In this document: positions 10,517 to 18,042 of the stretch, one piece after another
How positions within the stretch are numbered: position 1 is the stretch's first letter
Layout of the letters: each line of letters opens with the position of its first letter
Assembly: GCA_001897355.1 (NCBI GenBank)
Contig: MKST01000011.1
Location: 392,390 to 456,389, forward strand
Direction: 5' to 3'
DNA length: 64,000 nt
Source: Solirubrobacterales bacterium 67-14
GTDB lineage: Bacteria > Actinomycetota > Thermoleophilia > Solirubrobacterales > 70-9
Notes under the pieces: model-generated
Database searches by the model: none
Told to the model about the DNA's origin: nothing
The model's input: only the letters and a program-made list of their open reading frames with translations
Made by a program: the position numbers and the translations under genes

Positions 10517-10634
10517 CAGGGAGGGAGTGAGTTCTGGCTTCCGTGCCGAACCCACCATTACTGCCACATGACCGGGGAGGAGAAACCCCGTATCGCAGGG
10601 ATAAATCTAAGTGGCGCAACGCCGCGCGCCGATC

Positions 10635-10676
10635 GACCGGGGTACAGAAACAGGAACCGAGCCCTGTCCCCCGGTC
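10635..10676. repeat. 13-bp inverted repeat / hairpin
   Basis: Arms 10635-10647 (GACCGGGGTACAG) and 10664-10676 pair with one mismatch around a 16-base loop. It lies 50 bases beyond the stop of the pfkB-type gene on the minus strand and may terminate or stabilise that transcript. Confidence 0.5.
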
Positions 10677-10725
10677 CCACCGCCGCTCATTCCCCGGAAG
10701 TCAGGGGCGGAACGAGAGAGATTCT

Positions 10726-11682
10726 TCAGACTTCGGCCGGGAGCTGGAGCTGGCGGACCTCGACGTTGCCGAGCAGGCTTTCGGCCCGGCCGCGGTCGAT
10801 ACGCCCCGCCCCCAGGTGCTGGGTCGACTCGGCGCCGCAGGCGACCCCGTAGGCGAGGCACTCCTCGGCGCTGCCGCCGTCGTATCGGGCGGCGATGTAC
10901 CCGGCGACGAAGGCATCCCCGGACCCGACGGTCGAGATCGGCTCCAACGGTTCGATCACCGCTTCGAGGATGCGCTGGTTGGCGCCTTCGCCGACGATCG
11001 CGACACAACCCTCGGGCAGGGTGATCGCCGCCTCGGCCGGGCCCATCTCGACCAGCTCGGAGAGCACCCCGAACATCTCCGCCCGCGATTCGAACTCGTG
11101 GCCGACCAGCTCCTCGGCCTCCAGCTTGTTGGGGGTGATCATGTCCGGTCCGGCCCGCATCCCGGCTGACATCGCTTCGCCCTCCGAGTCGAGCAGCACC
11201 GGCATCCCGACCCGCTTCATCGCCTCGACCAGGCGGGCGTAGAACTCGCCGTCGACCCCGGGGGGCAGGCTGCCGGCCAGCACGCAGAGCTTGGCGCCGC
11301 CGGCCAGGTAGTCGAGGCGCTCGATGAAGGCGTCGAGCTCCTCCGGGCTGACCCGGGGGCCGCGCTCGTTGACCTCGGTCTGTTCGCCGGTGGTCGGATC
11401 GACCAGAGCGAGGTTGAACCGGGTTTCCTCGGCGATCTTGATGAAGTCGGTCAGCAGGCCCTCCTCGCCGAGCTGCTTCAACACCCGGTCGCCGTTGCCG
11501 CCACCGACCAGTCCGGTCGCGATCACCGGCCGGCCGAGCAGGCCCAGTGCCCGGGCCACGTTGATGCCCTTGCCGCCCGGCACCGTCCGGGTCTCAACCG
11601 AGCGATGCCGGTGGCCGAGCCGGAAGTTGGGCACGGCAACGGTGCGGTCGATCGCCGCATTCAGGGTCACGGAGATGATCAT
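10726..11682 (-). CDS. 1-phosphofructokinase-family (PfkB) hexose kinase
   Basis: 318 aa ribokinase-fold sugar kinase. The N-terminal V-T-L-N-A-A-I-D-R-T, the P-G-G-K-G-I-N-V-A-R-A-L substrate loop and the C-terminal T-V-G-S-G-D-A-F-V-A-G anion-hole/catalytic-Asp motif place it with FruK/LacC: 1-phosphofructokinase or tagatose-6-phosphate kinase. No PTS or fructose genes are adjacent, so the exact sugar phosphate is open. Its ATG overlaps the stop of the carboxypeptidase gene (ATGA), making it the last gene of a lysM-dacA-pfkB run. Confidence 0.88.
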   Translation of the reverse strand: MIISVTLNAAIDRTVAVPNFRLGHRHRSVETRTVPGGKGINVARALGLLGRPVIATGLVGGGNGDRVLKQLGEEGLLTDFIKIAEETRFNLALVDPTTGEQTEVNERGPRVSPEELDAFIERLDYLAGGAKLCVLAGSLPPGVDGEFYARLVEAMKRVGMPVLLDSEGEAMSAGMRAGPDMITPNKLEAEELVGHEFESRAEMFGVLSELVEMGPAEAAITLPEGCVAIVGEGANQRILEAVIEPLEPISTVGSGDAFVAGYIAARYDGGSAEECLAYGVACGAESTQHLGAGRIDRGRAESLLGNVEVRQLQLPAEV

Positions 11683-12923
11683 CGTCTCTTCCTGAGCACT
11701 CGCTGAAGCCTCTTCCTCGCGTTTCGTTCCCGGCGTCGGCGCACCAGAAGCAACACAGCAAGTATGGCGAAGACGGCGAGCACGAGCAGAACCGCGATCC
11801 AGAGCGGGTTGCCGAGCAGCTTCCGGACCAGGCTCGGCTTCTCGACCTGGTGGCCGGCGAACAGCGGCACCGTCGCCAGCGGGTCGCCGTTGAGCCGTAC
11901 GGTCGCGGTGCCCAGCTTCTGGCCGGCGTCGATCGGGCCCTCGACCTCGCCGGGCAGGTCGGTTTCGACGGTCAGGCTTTCCCCCTCGCGCACCCCGATC
12001 CGCACCCGGCGCTTGGCGCGGACCGGCAGATCCTCATCCTCGTAGCGGACCGGCAGGACCGCGACCGGCTTCTCGACCCTGATCGGAACCTTCTTGTCGT
12101 AGAGCGAAAAGCCCCAGTCGAGCAGGCGTACCGTCTCGCCGTTGCGGGCTCCCTCGGTCGGGGTGCCGATCACCGCCCCGATCAACTCGGTCGCCTTGCG
12201 GCGCCCGTCCGAGGCGAGCGTGTAACCGGTACCGAGCGTGTGGCCGGTCTTGATCCCCTGGGCCCAGGGGGTGTCGCGCAGGAAGCTGTCGGTGGTCTCG
12301 ATCGTGAGCGGGGGCCGGTAGCTGGTCAGCGTCGCCTCGCGGGTTCCGACGATCTTCCTCAGGCGCGGCAGGCCCATCACGATCCGCCCCAGCTTGGCCA
12401 GGTCGGCCGCCGAGGTGTAGTGGCTGGGACCGTCGAGGCCGACCGGGTTGTCGTAATGCGTGTCATCCAGCCCGAGTCGGTTCGCGGTCTGGTTCATCAG
12501 CTTCACGAACCGTTTCTGGGTGCCCGAAACGGCCTTGGCCAGCGTCACCGCCGCGTCGTTGCCACTGAGCATGAACAGTCCGTAGAGCAGGTCGCGAACC
12601 GACACCACCTGGCCGGGCTGGAGGCCCATCAGGGATTCGGCCGGGTCTGGGTGGTACTTGCCGGCGGTCACCTTCTCCCGCAGCGGCAAGTTCTCGATCG
12701 CGAGATAGCCGGTCATCATCTTGGTGGTCGAGGCCATGCCGAGATGGCGATTGACCGCGTGCCCCGCAAGCGGCTCCCCGGTGCGGGCATCGATCAAGAC
12801 CCAGGATTTGGCATTCAGCTTCGGACCCCGGTCCGGTGCCGTGGCGCCTTCCACGGAGGTCGCCGCGCCGCCCCAGAGGGCGAGGATCAGGAGGGCTACT
12901 GCCGGCCAGGACCTTCGCGTCAA
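11679..12923 (-). CDS. dacA: D-alanyl-D-alanine carboxypeptidase (PBP5/DacA family)
   Basis: 414 aa low-molecular-weight penicillin-binding protein (peptidase S11) trimming the terminal D-Ala of peptidoglycan stem peptides outside the membrane. All three active-site motifs are present: S65-T-T-K68, S120-G-N and K225-T-G. A signal peptide occupies about 1-27 and a C-terminal transmembrane helix near 373-395 is followed by an Arg/Lys-rich tail, so the enzyme is membrane anchored. The TTG start overlaps the LysM gene stop (TTGA), implying coupled expression of two cell-wall proteins. Confidence 0.93.
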   Translation of the reverse strand: MTRRSWPAVALLILALWGGAATSVEGATAPDRGPKLNAKSWVLIDARTGEPLAGHAVNRHLGMASTTKMMTGYLAIENLPLREKVTAGKYHPDPAESLMGLQPGQVVSVRDLLYGLFMLSGNDAAVTLAKAVSGTQKRFVKLMNQTANRLGLDDTHYDNPVGLDGPSHYTSAADLAKLGRIVMGLPRLRKIVGTREATLTSYRPPLTIETTDSFLRDTPWAQGIKTGHTLGTGYTLASDGRRKATELIGAVIGTPTEGARNGETVRLLDWGFSLYDKKVPIRVEKPVAVLPVRYEDEDLPVRAKRRVRIGVREGESLTVETDLPGEVEGPIDAGQKLGTATVRLNGDPLATVPLFAGHQVEKPSLVRKLLGNPLWIAVLLVLAVFAILAVLLLVRRRRERNARKRLQRVLRKRR

Positions 12924-13243
12924 CGCAGCTTGAGCTCTTGACCGACCTGAAGCGCTTGCGGATCCAGGTCCGGGTTCAGCTTTTCGAGCCGCTCGACGGA
13001 GATGCCGGTCTTGTTCGAGATCGTGGTGAGCGTGTCACCTTCCGCCACCTCGTATTTCTTCTTCTTCGTCTTCGGCTTGTTCTGGGCCTGCTGCTTGGCC
13101 GGGTTGGCCTTCTTGCCGGAACCGTCGTCGTCGCCTCCGGTCGCCCCGGAAATCGCGACGATCACGATCAGGATGGTCCCGATCAGGGCCAGAACGGCAA
13201 GGATCCGGGCGATCTGCGAATTCTTGTTCTTCGTTTCTTCCAT
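12920..13243 (-). CDS. Membrane-anchored LysM domain protein
   Basis: 107 aa. A short basic N-terminus, one transmembrane helix (about 12-34), a charged Asp/Gly then Lys/Gln-rich linker, and a C-terminal LysM domain (about 63-106) with V-A-E-G-D-T-L-T-T-I-S-N-K and the N-P-D-L-D-P-Q-A-L-Q-V-G-Q-E-L-K-L end. LysM binds N-acetylglucosamine-containing glycans, so it probably tethers the membrane to peptidoglycan. It overlaps dacA by four bases and may organise or recruit it; that partnership is inference. Confidence 0.85.
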   Translation of the reverse strand: MEETKNKNSQIARILAVLALIGTILIVIVAISGATGGDDDGSGKKANPAKQQAQNKPKTKKKKYEVAEGDTLTTISNKTGISVERLEKLNPDLDPQALQVGQELKLR

Positions 13244-13345
13244 GGGGGCCGGTAGGTCGTGGCCTCGAGGCCGGAGGGGTGACTAGCGCGGCAAAGTTAC
13301 CGGTACCGCACACATGCGTGCGTATCCGGTCCCGGCCGGGCGTGA

Positions 13346-14227
13346 TCAACCGGAGACGGCCCAGACCGCGGATCGCAGTTCTTCGGCCGCTGTGGCCGGG
13401 TCTTCGGCGCCGGCTATCGACCGGGAAGCGGCGATGATCGCCGCCGCCCGACCGGGGGCGAAAGCGGCCCCGAGGTCCTCCGGGCGCCCACCCTGGGCGC
13501 CGACGCCGGGGATCAGGAATACGGCTCGTGGCATCAGTTCCCGCAGGCGGGCAATGTGCTCCGGCGCGGTCGCGCCGACCACCGCACCCATCCCTGAGAG
13601 TCCGCTGTCCGTGACGGCCAGGCGCTGGCCGAACCGATCGACGAGACCGGCCAGGTGCTCATGCACCGGCCCTTCCGGAGTGGGCAGGTCTTCGACGTCG
13701 GCGGCGCCCGGGTTGCTGGTTCTCACCAGGGCGAAGACGCCGGCCCCCGCCGCCTCGGCTGCGGCCACCATCGGCTCCAGCGCATCCTCACCAAGTAACG
13801 GATTGGCGGTGAACGCATCTGCCCCCAGCCCCTGGACCGGGCCGAAGGGTGAATCGGTCACCCCCACCATGGCCTGGCCGTAAGCCCTGGCGGTCACCGG
13901 GACATCGCCCCGCTTGCCGTCGGCGATGACCAGCAGTCCAGCTTCGCGGGCTGCCGCACATACTTCTTCCAATGCCTTCCAGCCGGGCCAGCCGAGCCGC
14001 TCGAAGCAGGCGAGCTGGGGCTTGACCGCGATGCAGAAGGGACCGGCCAGTTCGATCAGCCGGCGGCAGTGGGCCGACACCGCGGCGCCCGCGGCTTCGG
14101 CCGGGGACCCCTCGGTCGAATCGGTGATCGAGCCACCGAGCCCGGCCGGATCGGGATCCAGGCCGAGGCAGATCTGGCTGCGGCGCTCGTCCACAAGCGC
14201 CGCAGCCCGATCAATGAAGAGGCTCAG
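13346..14227 (-). CDS. pyrF: Orotidine 5'-phosphate decarboxylase (type 2)
   Basis: About 293 aa, final step of UMP synthesis. The subfamily-2 catalytic motif I-A-D-G-K-R-G-D is present, with L-G-L-D-P-D near the N-terminus. The conventional GTG at 14194 would omit the first helix. In-frame CTG at 14227 gives S-L-F-I-D-R-A-A-A-L-V-D-E-R-R-S, which matches the usual family N-terminus, and its CTGA overlaps the HU stop; I therefore prefer CTG. No ATG, GTG or TTG lies between. If CTG is not used, the GTG form (282 aa) remains possible. Confidence 0.9.
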   Translation of the reverse strand: MSLFIDRAAALVDERRSQICLGLDPDPAGLGGSITDSTEGSPAEAAGAAVSAHCRRLIELAGPFCIAVKPQLACFERLGWPGWKALEEVCAAAREAGLLVIADGKRGDVPVTARAYGQAMVGVTDSPFGPVQGLGADAFTANPLLGEDALEPMVAAAEAAGAGVFALVRTSNPGAADVEDLPTPEGPVHEHLAGLVDRFGQRLAVTDSGLSGMGAVVGATAPEHIARLRELMPRAVFLIPGVGAQGGRPEDLGAAFAPGRAAAIIAASRSIAGAEDPATAAEELRSAVWAVSG

Positions 14228-14502
14228 CCCTTGACCTGCTTCTTCAGAGCGGATCCGGCCGAGAAGCGCGGAACCTTGCCACCGGCGATGGTGATGCGCT
14301 CACCGGTACGGGGGTTGACGCCCTGACGGGCGCTGCGCTCGGCAACGTGGAACTTGCCGAAGCCGGTGAAGTTGACCTCGCCACCCGCGGTCAGGGTGTC
14401 GGTGATCGCGTCCAGCACGGCGTCGACGGCGTCGGCCGCGGCCTTCTTGCTTCCGATGCGCTCGTCACCGGCGACCTTCTCAAGAAACTCTGCTTTGGTC
14501 AC
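14224..14502 (-). CDS. HU family DNA-binding protein
   Basis: 92 aa nucleoid protein. It follows the HU/IHF pattern: two N-terminal helices, G-G-E-V-N-F-T-G-F-G-K-F-H-V at the start of the beta arm, then R-T-G-E-R-I-T-I and the closing helix S-A-G-S-A-L-K-K. The GTG at 14502 is chosen because GAGGAGGA lies just upstream (minus strand, about 14511-14519); the longer open frame has no such site. It bends DNA non-specifically and is probably highly expressed. pyrF follows directly. Confidence 0.96.
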   Translation of the reverse strand: MTKAEFLEKVAGDERIGSKKAAADAVDAVLDAITDTLTAGGEVNFTGFGKFHVAERSARQGVNPRTGERITIAGGKVPRFSAGSALKKQVKG

Positions 14503-14599
14503 GTCAGTAATCCTCCTCGGTTTAGGGAATGGCAGAACCGTAACACCGCATTCGGATGCCATTTCTGCCGCCTCCGGCGGCGATACCGGAGTGCAGGAA

Positions 14600-14803
14600 T
14601 CAACCGAGTTCGATAAGGCGCCGCGCGGCGGCGGCGATCCGGTCGGCCTCGGGGGTTCCCGCCGGCAGGTCGGCCTCGGCTCCGCTCTGGAAGCGGATTC
14701 GCACGAATTCACGCCGGTGATGGCGGCGCCGGCGCATGAAAGCGGCGGCCTCCTCGGTGTAAGAACTGAACTTGTCGAGCACCACCCGATGCGGCTTAAG
14801 CAT
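14600..14803 (-). CDS. Small basic protein, unknown function
   Basis: 67 aa. It contains a run of arginines and histidines (M-R-R-R-R-H-H-R-R) in the first half and ends in a short helix. I do not recognise a family. The ATG at 14803 overlaps the stop of the Roadblock-like gene by eight bases (ATGCTTAA), which supports both the start and a shared transcript. The basic central patch could bind nucleic acid or the acidic partner; this is inference. Confidence 0.6.
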   Translation of the reverse strand: MLKPHRVVLDKFSSYTEEAAAFMRRRRHHRREFVRIRFQSGAEADLPAGTPEADRIAAAARRLIELG

Positions 14804-15257
14804 TGTCTGGCTCTCCGTTTTCGGCTTCAGGAGTGACTTTCCGGATTCCGGTCCAGGTTCCGCCCCCGGTCTGACCCGAGCCCGCCCGGGCGACGTCACG
14901 AAGCGCCATGCGCATGTCATATGAGGTCAGTGAGGCCAGCACGTACCGCCCGGTCACCGCGACCAAGGAAAGCCCCGACTCACTGACTACGAAGACCTCG
15001 CCCGCGGTGGAGGCGACATGTGCCGAATCGAGGTCTTCGTCGGCCGAACCGGCCTCCAGGGCTTCCAGCAGCGCAGCGGCTTCCCCTGGCCAAGAAGCGT
15101 TTTCCGAACTGGTCGCGACCGGTCGGCGGTCACCGTCGAAGATCCCGGCGTTGACCAGTTCGGGTTCGAGTTCGGCCAGGTTTTCGAGCACCCGGCCAGC
15201 CGCCGCGGCGAGGGCGTTTTCGCTCATTTCGTTGGCTTTGCCGTTCTCATCCGCCAC
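14796..15257 (-). CDS. Roadblock/LC7-like (MglB-type) domain protein
   Basis: 153 aa acidic soluble protein. A helix, then I-F-D-G-D-R-R-P-V-A-T-S, a long helix, and paired strands (G-E-V-F-V-V-S-E-S-G-L-S-L-V-A-V-T) followed by a strand and helix fit the longin-like Roadblock/LC7 fold, whose members regulate small Ras-like GTPases in actinobacteria and myxobacteria. No GTPase gene is nearby. The GTG at 15257 is 20 bases from a divergent small membrane-protein gene. Assignment is by pattern and moderately sure. Confidence 0.65.
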   Translation of the reverse strand: MADENGKANEMSENALAAAAGRVLENLAELEPELVNAGIFDGDRRPVATSSENASWPGEAAALLEALEAGSADEDLDSAHVASTAGEVFVVSESGLSLVAVTGRYVLASLTSYDMRMALRDVARAGSGQTGGGTWTGIRKVTPEAENGEPDNA

Positions 15258-15277
15258 GGTGTAGCAACATACCGGCC

Positions 15278-15448
15278 ATGTCCCTTGCCCAGGCCTCTTG
15301 GATCACCGTGGTGGTGATCTGCGCCATCGCCACCGCGGTCACCGCGATCGCGGGCTACGCCGGCTACGCCGCGACGATCGCCGCGGTCGGGGTCGCCGCA
15401 TCGGTCAATCTCATCCCCCGCCAGGGCGGCCAGCCCACCGAAGACTGA
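15278..15448 (+). CDS. Small hydrophobic membrane protein
   Basis: 56 codons open from ATG at 15278 to TGA at 15448. The product is one or two membrane helices rich in Ala, Val and Gly (T-V-V-V-I-C-A-I-A-T-A then G-Y-A-G-Y-A-A-T-I-A-A-V-G-V-A-A) with a short polar tail Q-G-G-Q-P-T-E-D. Third positions are strongly GC, as in neighbouring genes, and it fills the gap between two minus-strand genes. No family recognised; no clear Shine-Dalgarno, so a leaderless or weakly translated gene, or a chance frame, is possible. Confidence 0.45.
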   Translation: MSLAQASWITVVVICAIATAVTAIAGYAGYAATIAAVGVAASVNLIPRQGGQPTED

Positions 15449-15482
15449 CGCCGGAGGAAGGCCCGGCCGGTGCCGGACCGCC

Positions 15483-16067
15483 TCAGGCGGAGAGGTGCTC
15501 GGCCAGCAGCTGCGCCGCGGCCCCGCGGTGGCTGATCGCGTGCTTCTCGGCTGGGGTCAGCTCGGCCATGGTCCGCTGGTCTCCGGGTCCGGTCGCCTCG
15601 GGGACGAAGGCCGGGTCGTAGCCAAAGCCGCCCTCGCCGCGGGGCTCCTGGATCAACCGGCCCTCGCAGGTTCCCCGGAAGAGGTGTTCTCCGGAATCGT
15701 CGATCAGGGCGATCACGCAGACGTAGCGGGCCGAGTCGGAGCCGTCAGCCTGGCCGCTGGCTCCGGCCAGGTCGGCCAGCGCCTTGTCCAGGTTCTCGGC
15801 GTCGGTGGCGCCTTCACCGGCGTAGCGGGCCGAATAGACCCCGGGCCGGCCATCGAGCTCGTCGACCTCGAGGCCGGAATCGTCGGCGATCACCGTCTCT
15901 CCGGTCGCCGCCCGGGCCGAGCGCGCCTTGATCAGGGCGTTCGCTTCGAAGGTGGCGCCGGTCTCCGGCGGCGACTCGATCTCATCCGGCAGCCCCCGCA
16001 ACTCGACCCCGGTGAGGATTTCCCCCAGCTCCCGGACCTTGTGGTCGTTGCGGCTGGCGAGGATCAC
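15483..16067 (-). CDS. rdgB: XTP/dITP pyrophosphatase (RdgB/Ham1)
   Basis: 194 aa house-cleaning enzyme hydrolysing XTP, ITP and dITP so that deaminated purines are not incorporated. Visible: the nucleotide-binding N-terminus L-A-S-R-N-D-H-K-V-R-E-L, the metal-binding A-D-D-S-G-L-E-V-D motif, G-G-F-G-Y-D-P and the final S-H-R-G. The start is GTG at 16067, seven bases after the rph stop; the rph-rdgB pair is a very common operon. Confidence 0.96.
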   Translation of the reverse strand: MILASRNDHKVRELGEILTGVELRGLPDEIESPPETGATFEANALIKARSARAATGETVIADDSGLEVDELDGRPGVYSARYAGEGATDAENLDKALADLAGASGQADGSDSARYVCVIALIDDSGEHLFRGTCEGRLIQEPRGEGGFGYDPAFVPEATGPGDQRTMAELTPAEKHAISHRGAAAQLLAEHLSA

Positions 16068-16074
16068 CGGCGGG

Positions 16075-16806
16075 TCATTCCCCGACCGCGGCCATCTGGA
16101 ATCCCCGCAACCGCTCGATCCCGGCCTCGGCCAAGGCCAGCATCTCGTCGAGCGAAGTGCGGGAGAGCGGCGTGCGTTCGGCCGTCGCCTGCACCTCGAC
16201 CAGGCCGCCTTCGCCGGTCATCACCACGTTGGCGTCGACCTCGGCGTTCGAATCCTCGGGGTAGTCCAGGTCGCAGAGCGGCCGGCCATCAACCATGCCG
16301 ACGCTGACCGCGGCGACCGAGGTGGTCAGTGGCATCCGCTCGATCTCACCCGCGTCTAGCAGGGCGCCGAGCGCCAGCCGGAGCGCGACCCAGCCGCCGG
16401 TGATCGAGGCGCAGCGGGTGCCGCCGTCCGCCTCGAGCACGTCGCAGTCGACGTAGACGCTGCGCTCGCCGAGCGCCTCGAAATCGACCCCGACCCGGAG
16501 CGAACGCCCGATCAGGCGCTGGATCTCGACCCCACGGCCGTCCTGCTTGCCCTTGCTGATGTCGCGCTGTTTACGCTCACCGGTCGAGGCGGGCAGCATC
16601 GCGTACTCGGAAGTCACCCAGCCGCGGCCGCGGCCTTCCATCCACTTCGGCACCCGGTCCTGGACCGAGGCGGTGCAGATCACCCGGGTGCCGCCGCAGG
16701 AGATCAGGGCGGACCCGTCGGCGCTGCCGACGAAACCGGGTTCGATGGTGACGGGACGAAGGTCGGCGGCCGAACGGCCGCCGCTGCGGGAAAGGGTTTC
16801 GCTCAT
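16075..16806 (-). CDS. rph: Ribonuclease PH
   Basis: 243 aa phosphorolytic 3'-5' exoribonuclease that trims tRNA 3' ends. The N-terminus R-P-V-T-I-E-P-G-F-V, the G-W-V-T-S-E-Y-A-M-L-P segment, R-I-G-R-S-L-R-type residues around S-L-R-V-G-V-D and the V-D-G-R-P-L-C-D-L-D-Y-P-E-D-S block are all family hallmarks. Length is normal. Its upstream region, shared with the divergent gene at 17032, is almost filled by a large inverted repeat. Confidence 0.96.
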   Translation of the reverse strand: MSETLSRSGGRSAADLRPVTIEPGFVGSADGSALISCGGTRVICTASVQDRVPKWMEGRGRGWVTSEYAMLPASTGERKQRDISKGKQDGRGVEIQRLIGRSLRVGVDFEALGERSVYVDCDVLEADGGTRCASITGGWVALRLALGALLDAGEIERMPLTTSVAAVSVGMVDGRPLCDLDYPEDSNAEVDANVVMTGEGGLVEVQATAERTPLSRTSLDEMLALAEAGIERLRGFQMAAVGE

Positions 16807-16879
16807 TGCCTTGAGTCTTCCAGACCGGCTACGGTCGCAGCAGGAATGTTTCGCACCTGGAGGGGCGGTCCGGTTGAGT

Positions 16880-17040
16880 AGAACCCATGGTCAAGACTCT
16901 GTCCTCGGTCTGGAGCCCTGTGCCGGCGGGAATGCTTCGTCGGCGGACAACGCCGGGCCACCAGCCCGTCTTGTGCCCTTCTCCTCGCCTCCCACCGGCA
17001 CAGGGCTCCACACCTTCGGGACGTCTTGACCATGGGTTCT
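16880..17040. repeat. 161-bp element with nested inverted repeats
   Basis: Outer arms 16880-16897 (AGAACCCATGGTCAAGAC) and 17023-17040 are perfect 18-bp inverted repeats. Inner arms 16912-16926 (GGAGCCCTGTGCCGG) and 16995-17009 are perfect 15-bp inverted repeats. The spacers between arms are 14 and 13 bases and the centre is 68 bases. The element fills most of the rph / 17032-gene divergent gap, and its right arm includes the start codon of the plus-strand gene. No target-site duplication is evident. It resembles a MITE or a structured leader. Confidence 0.85.
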
Positions 17041-17943
17041 GGACAAACTGAGCAATGGGCCTGGCCCGATTTCGGCGAGCCCGAGTTGGTCGAGCGTCTG
17101 CTCCTGCCCGAACCCGACTTCCATGAGCTTTGGCTGAACATGATGGGCCAGGTGCCGCCCCGCGAGTACAGCGCCGAGGTGTTCGCGACCGGCACGGGTT
17201 ATCCGTGGCCCCGGCCGGATGGCTCCTATGTCCTGAGCGAGGGCGAAGGAAAGTTGCTGGCCGACCTCGAGCCGGAAGCCAGGGCGGCGCTGGTCGAGGA
17301 GTTCACCGGCCCGGAAAGCGGCCGCACCCCGATGCTGGCGATCGGATCGAACGGGTCGCCCGAAGGCCTCTGGCGCAAGTTCGGCCATTTCGAGGATCCG
17401 GCCGATCGGACCCTGCTGGCCGTGGCCGGCCAGATCCACGATTTCGACATCGGGGCGACGGCCGAGCTGGCCCTCTACGGCGCCCTGCCCGCGACGATCT
17501 TTCCCAGTCCCGGTACCCGGGCCAGCGCGATGGCCGTCTGGCTTACCGATGCTCAGCTCACCCAGCTGGCCTGGGCCGAGATCCCCTACTGGATCGGCCG
17601 GCTCGACGCCCGTTTCGAGTTCGAACCGGCGGTCGCGGAAACCGGGTGGTCGGGATTCGACCGGGCGCTGGTCTTCGTCAATCGCTTCGGCGCCTTCGGG
17701 CCGGAGGGCCATCCGCTCGCCCTGGCCGCGGTACGGGCCGAGGGCCGGACCGTGCCCGCCCTGGGTCAGGTGGAGCTGCTCGCGCTGGCGGCGGAACTGA
17801 CCTACGGCGCAGGGGTCGGCCCCGAGGAGCTGGTCCGGCGGGCCTTCGAGCATCCGGAACGAACCGGCCCAGAGGTGACCACGGTCATGCGCTCGAACTC
17901 GATCCCCTTCGAATCCGATGCCTGGACCCCGTTCCCGGGCTAG
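17032..17943 (+). CDS. Conserved hypothetical protein (unrecognised)
   Basis: 303 aa soluble protein, acidic, no signal peptide or membrane helix. A central M-L-A-I-G-S-N-G-S-P-E-G-L-W-R-K-F segment and following strands vaguely resemble gamma-glutamylcyclotransferase-like folds, but I cannot name the family. The ATG at 17032 (or TTG at 17026) lies inside the right arm of the 161-bp inverted repeat and has no visible Shine-Dalgarno, so translation may depend on how that structure folds, or the gene may be leaderless. A conserved stem-loop follows its stop by ten bases. Confidence 0.75.
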   Translation: MGSGQTEQWAWPDFGEPELVERLLLPEPDFHELWLNMMGQVPPREYSAEVFATGTGYPWPRPDGSYVLSEGEGKLLADLEPEARAALVEEFTGPESGRTPMLAIGSNGSPEGLWRKFGHFEDPADRTLLAVAGQIHDFDIGATAELALYGALPATIFPSPGTRASAMAVWLTDAQLTQLAWAEIPYWIGRLDARFEFEPAVAETGWSGFDRALVFVNRFGAFGPEGHPLALAAVRAEGRTVPALGQVELLALAAELTYGAGVGPEELVRRAFEHPERTGPEVTTVMRSNSIPFESDAWTPFPG

Positions 17944-17953
17944 GTCGCGACCC

Positions 17954-18004
17954 GGGCTTGGTTCGATCTGCAGGCGCTATACACCCGCAAATCGAACCTG
18001 GCCC
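17954..18004. repeat. Intergenic stem-loop repeat, copy 1 (GCTATA loop)
   Basis: Arms 17954-17971 and 17987-18004 share the core GGTTCGAT / ATCGAACC and pair along 18 bases with a few mismatches. The 15-base loop (17972-17986) contains GCTATA. A second copy with the same geometry lies at 42440-42492. It starts ten bases after the stop of the 17032 gene and separates it from the convergent pilin gene. Confidence 0.8.
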
Positions 18005-18042
18005 CGCTATGCCGACCCGCCCGGCGTCGCCGGCCAGGCCGG

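Larger units (their letters stand above)
10330..10725. other. 396-base intergenic region with direct repeats and hairpins
   Basis: No convincing gene is present. Read on the minus strand it runs from the stop of the pfkB-type gene to the guaB3 start. It contains a strong hairpin at 10635-10676, two 42-base direct repeats at 10427-10513 each holding a GC-rich stem-loop, and a small AGGGGC/GCCCCT hairpin close to guaB3. Terminator, processing or repeat-element roles are all possible. Confidence 0.6.

Noticed and set aside
10398..10619. Minus-strand open frame over the 42-base repeats
   Set aside because: Its repeated peptide simply reads through the hairpin repeats; no start signal or similarity.
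16880..17040. Insertion sequence with terminal inverted repeats
   Set aside because: Too short for a transposase and without visible target duplication; kept as a MITE-like or structural repeat instead.
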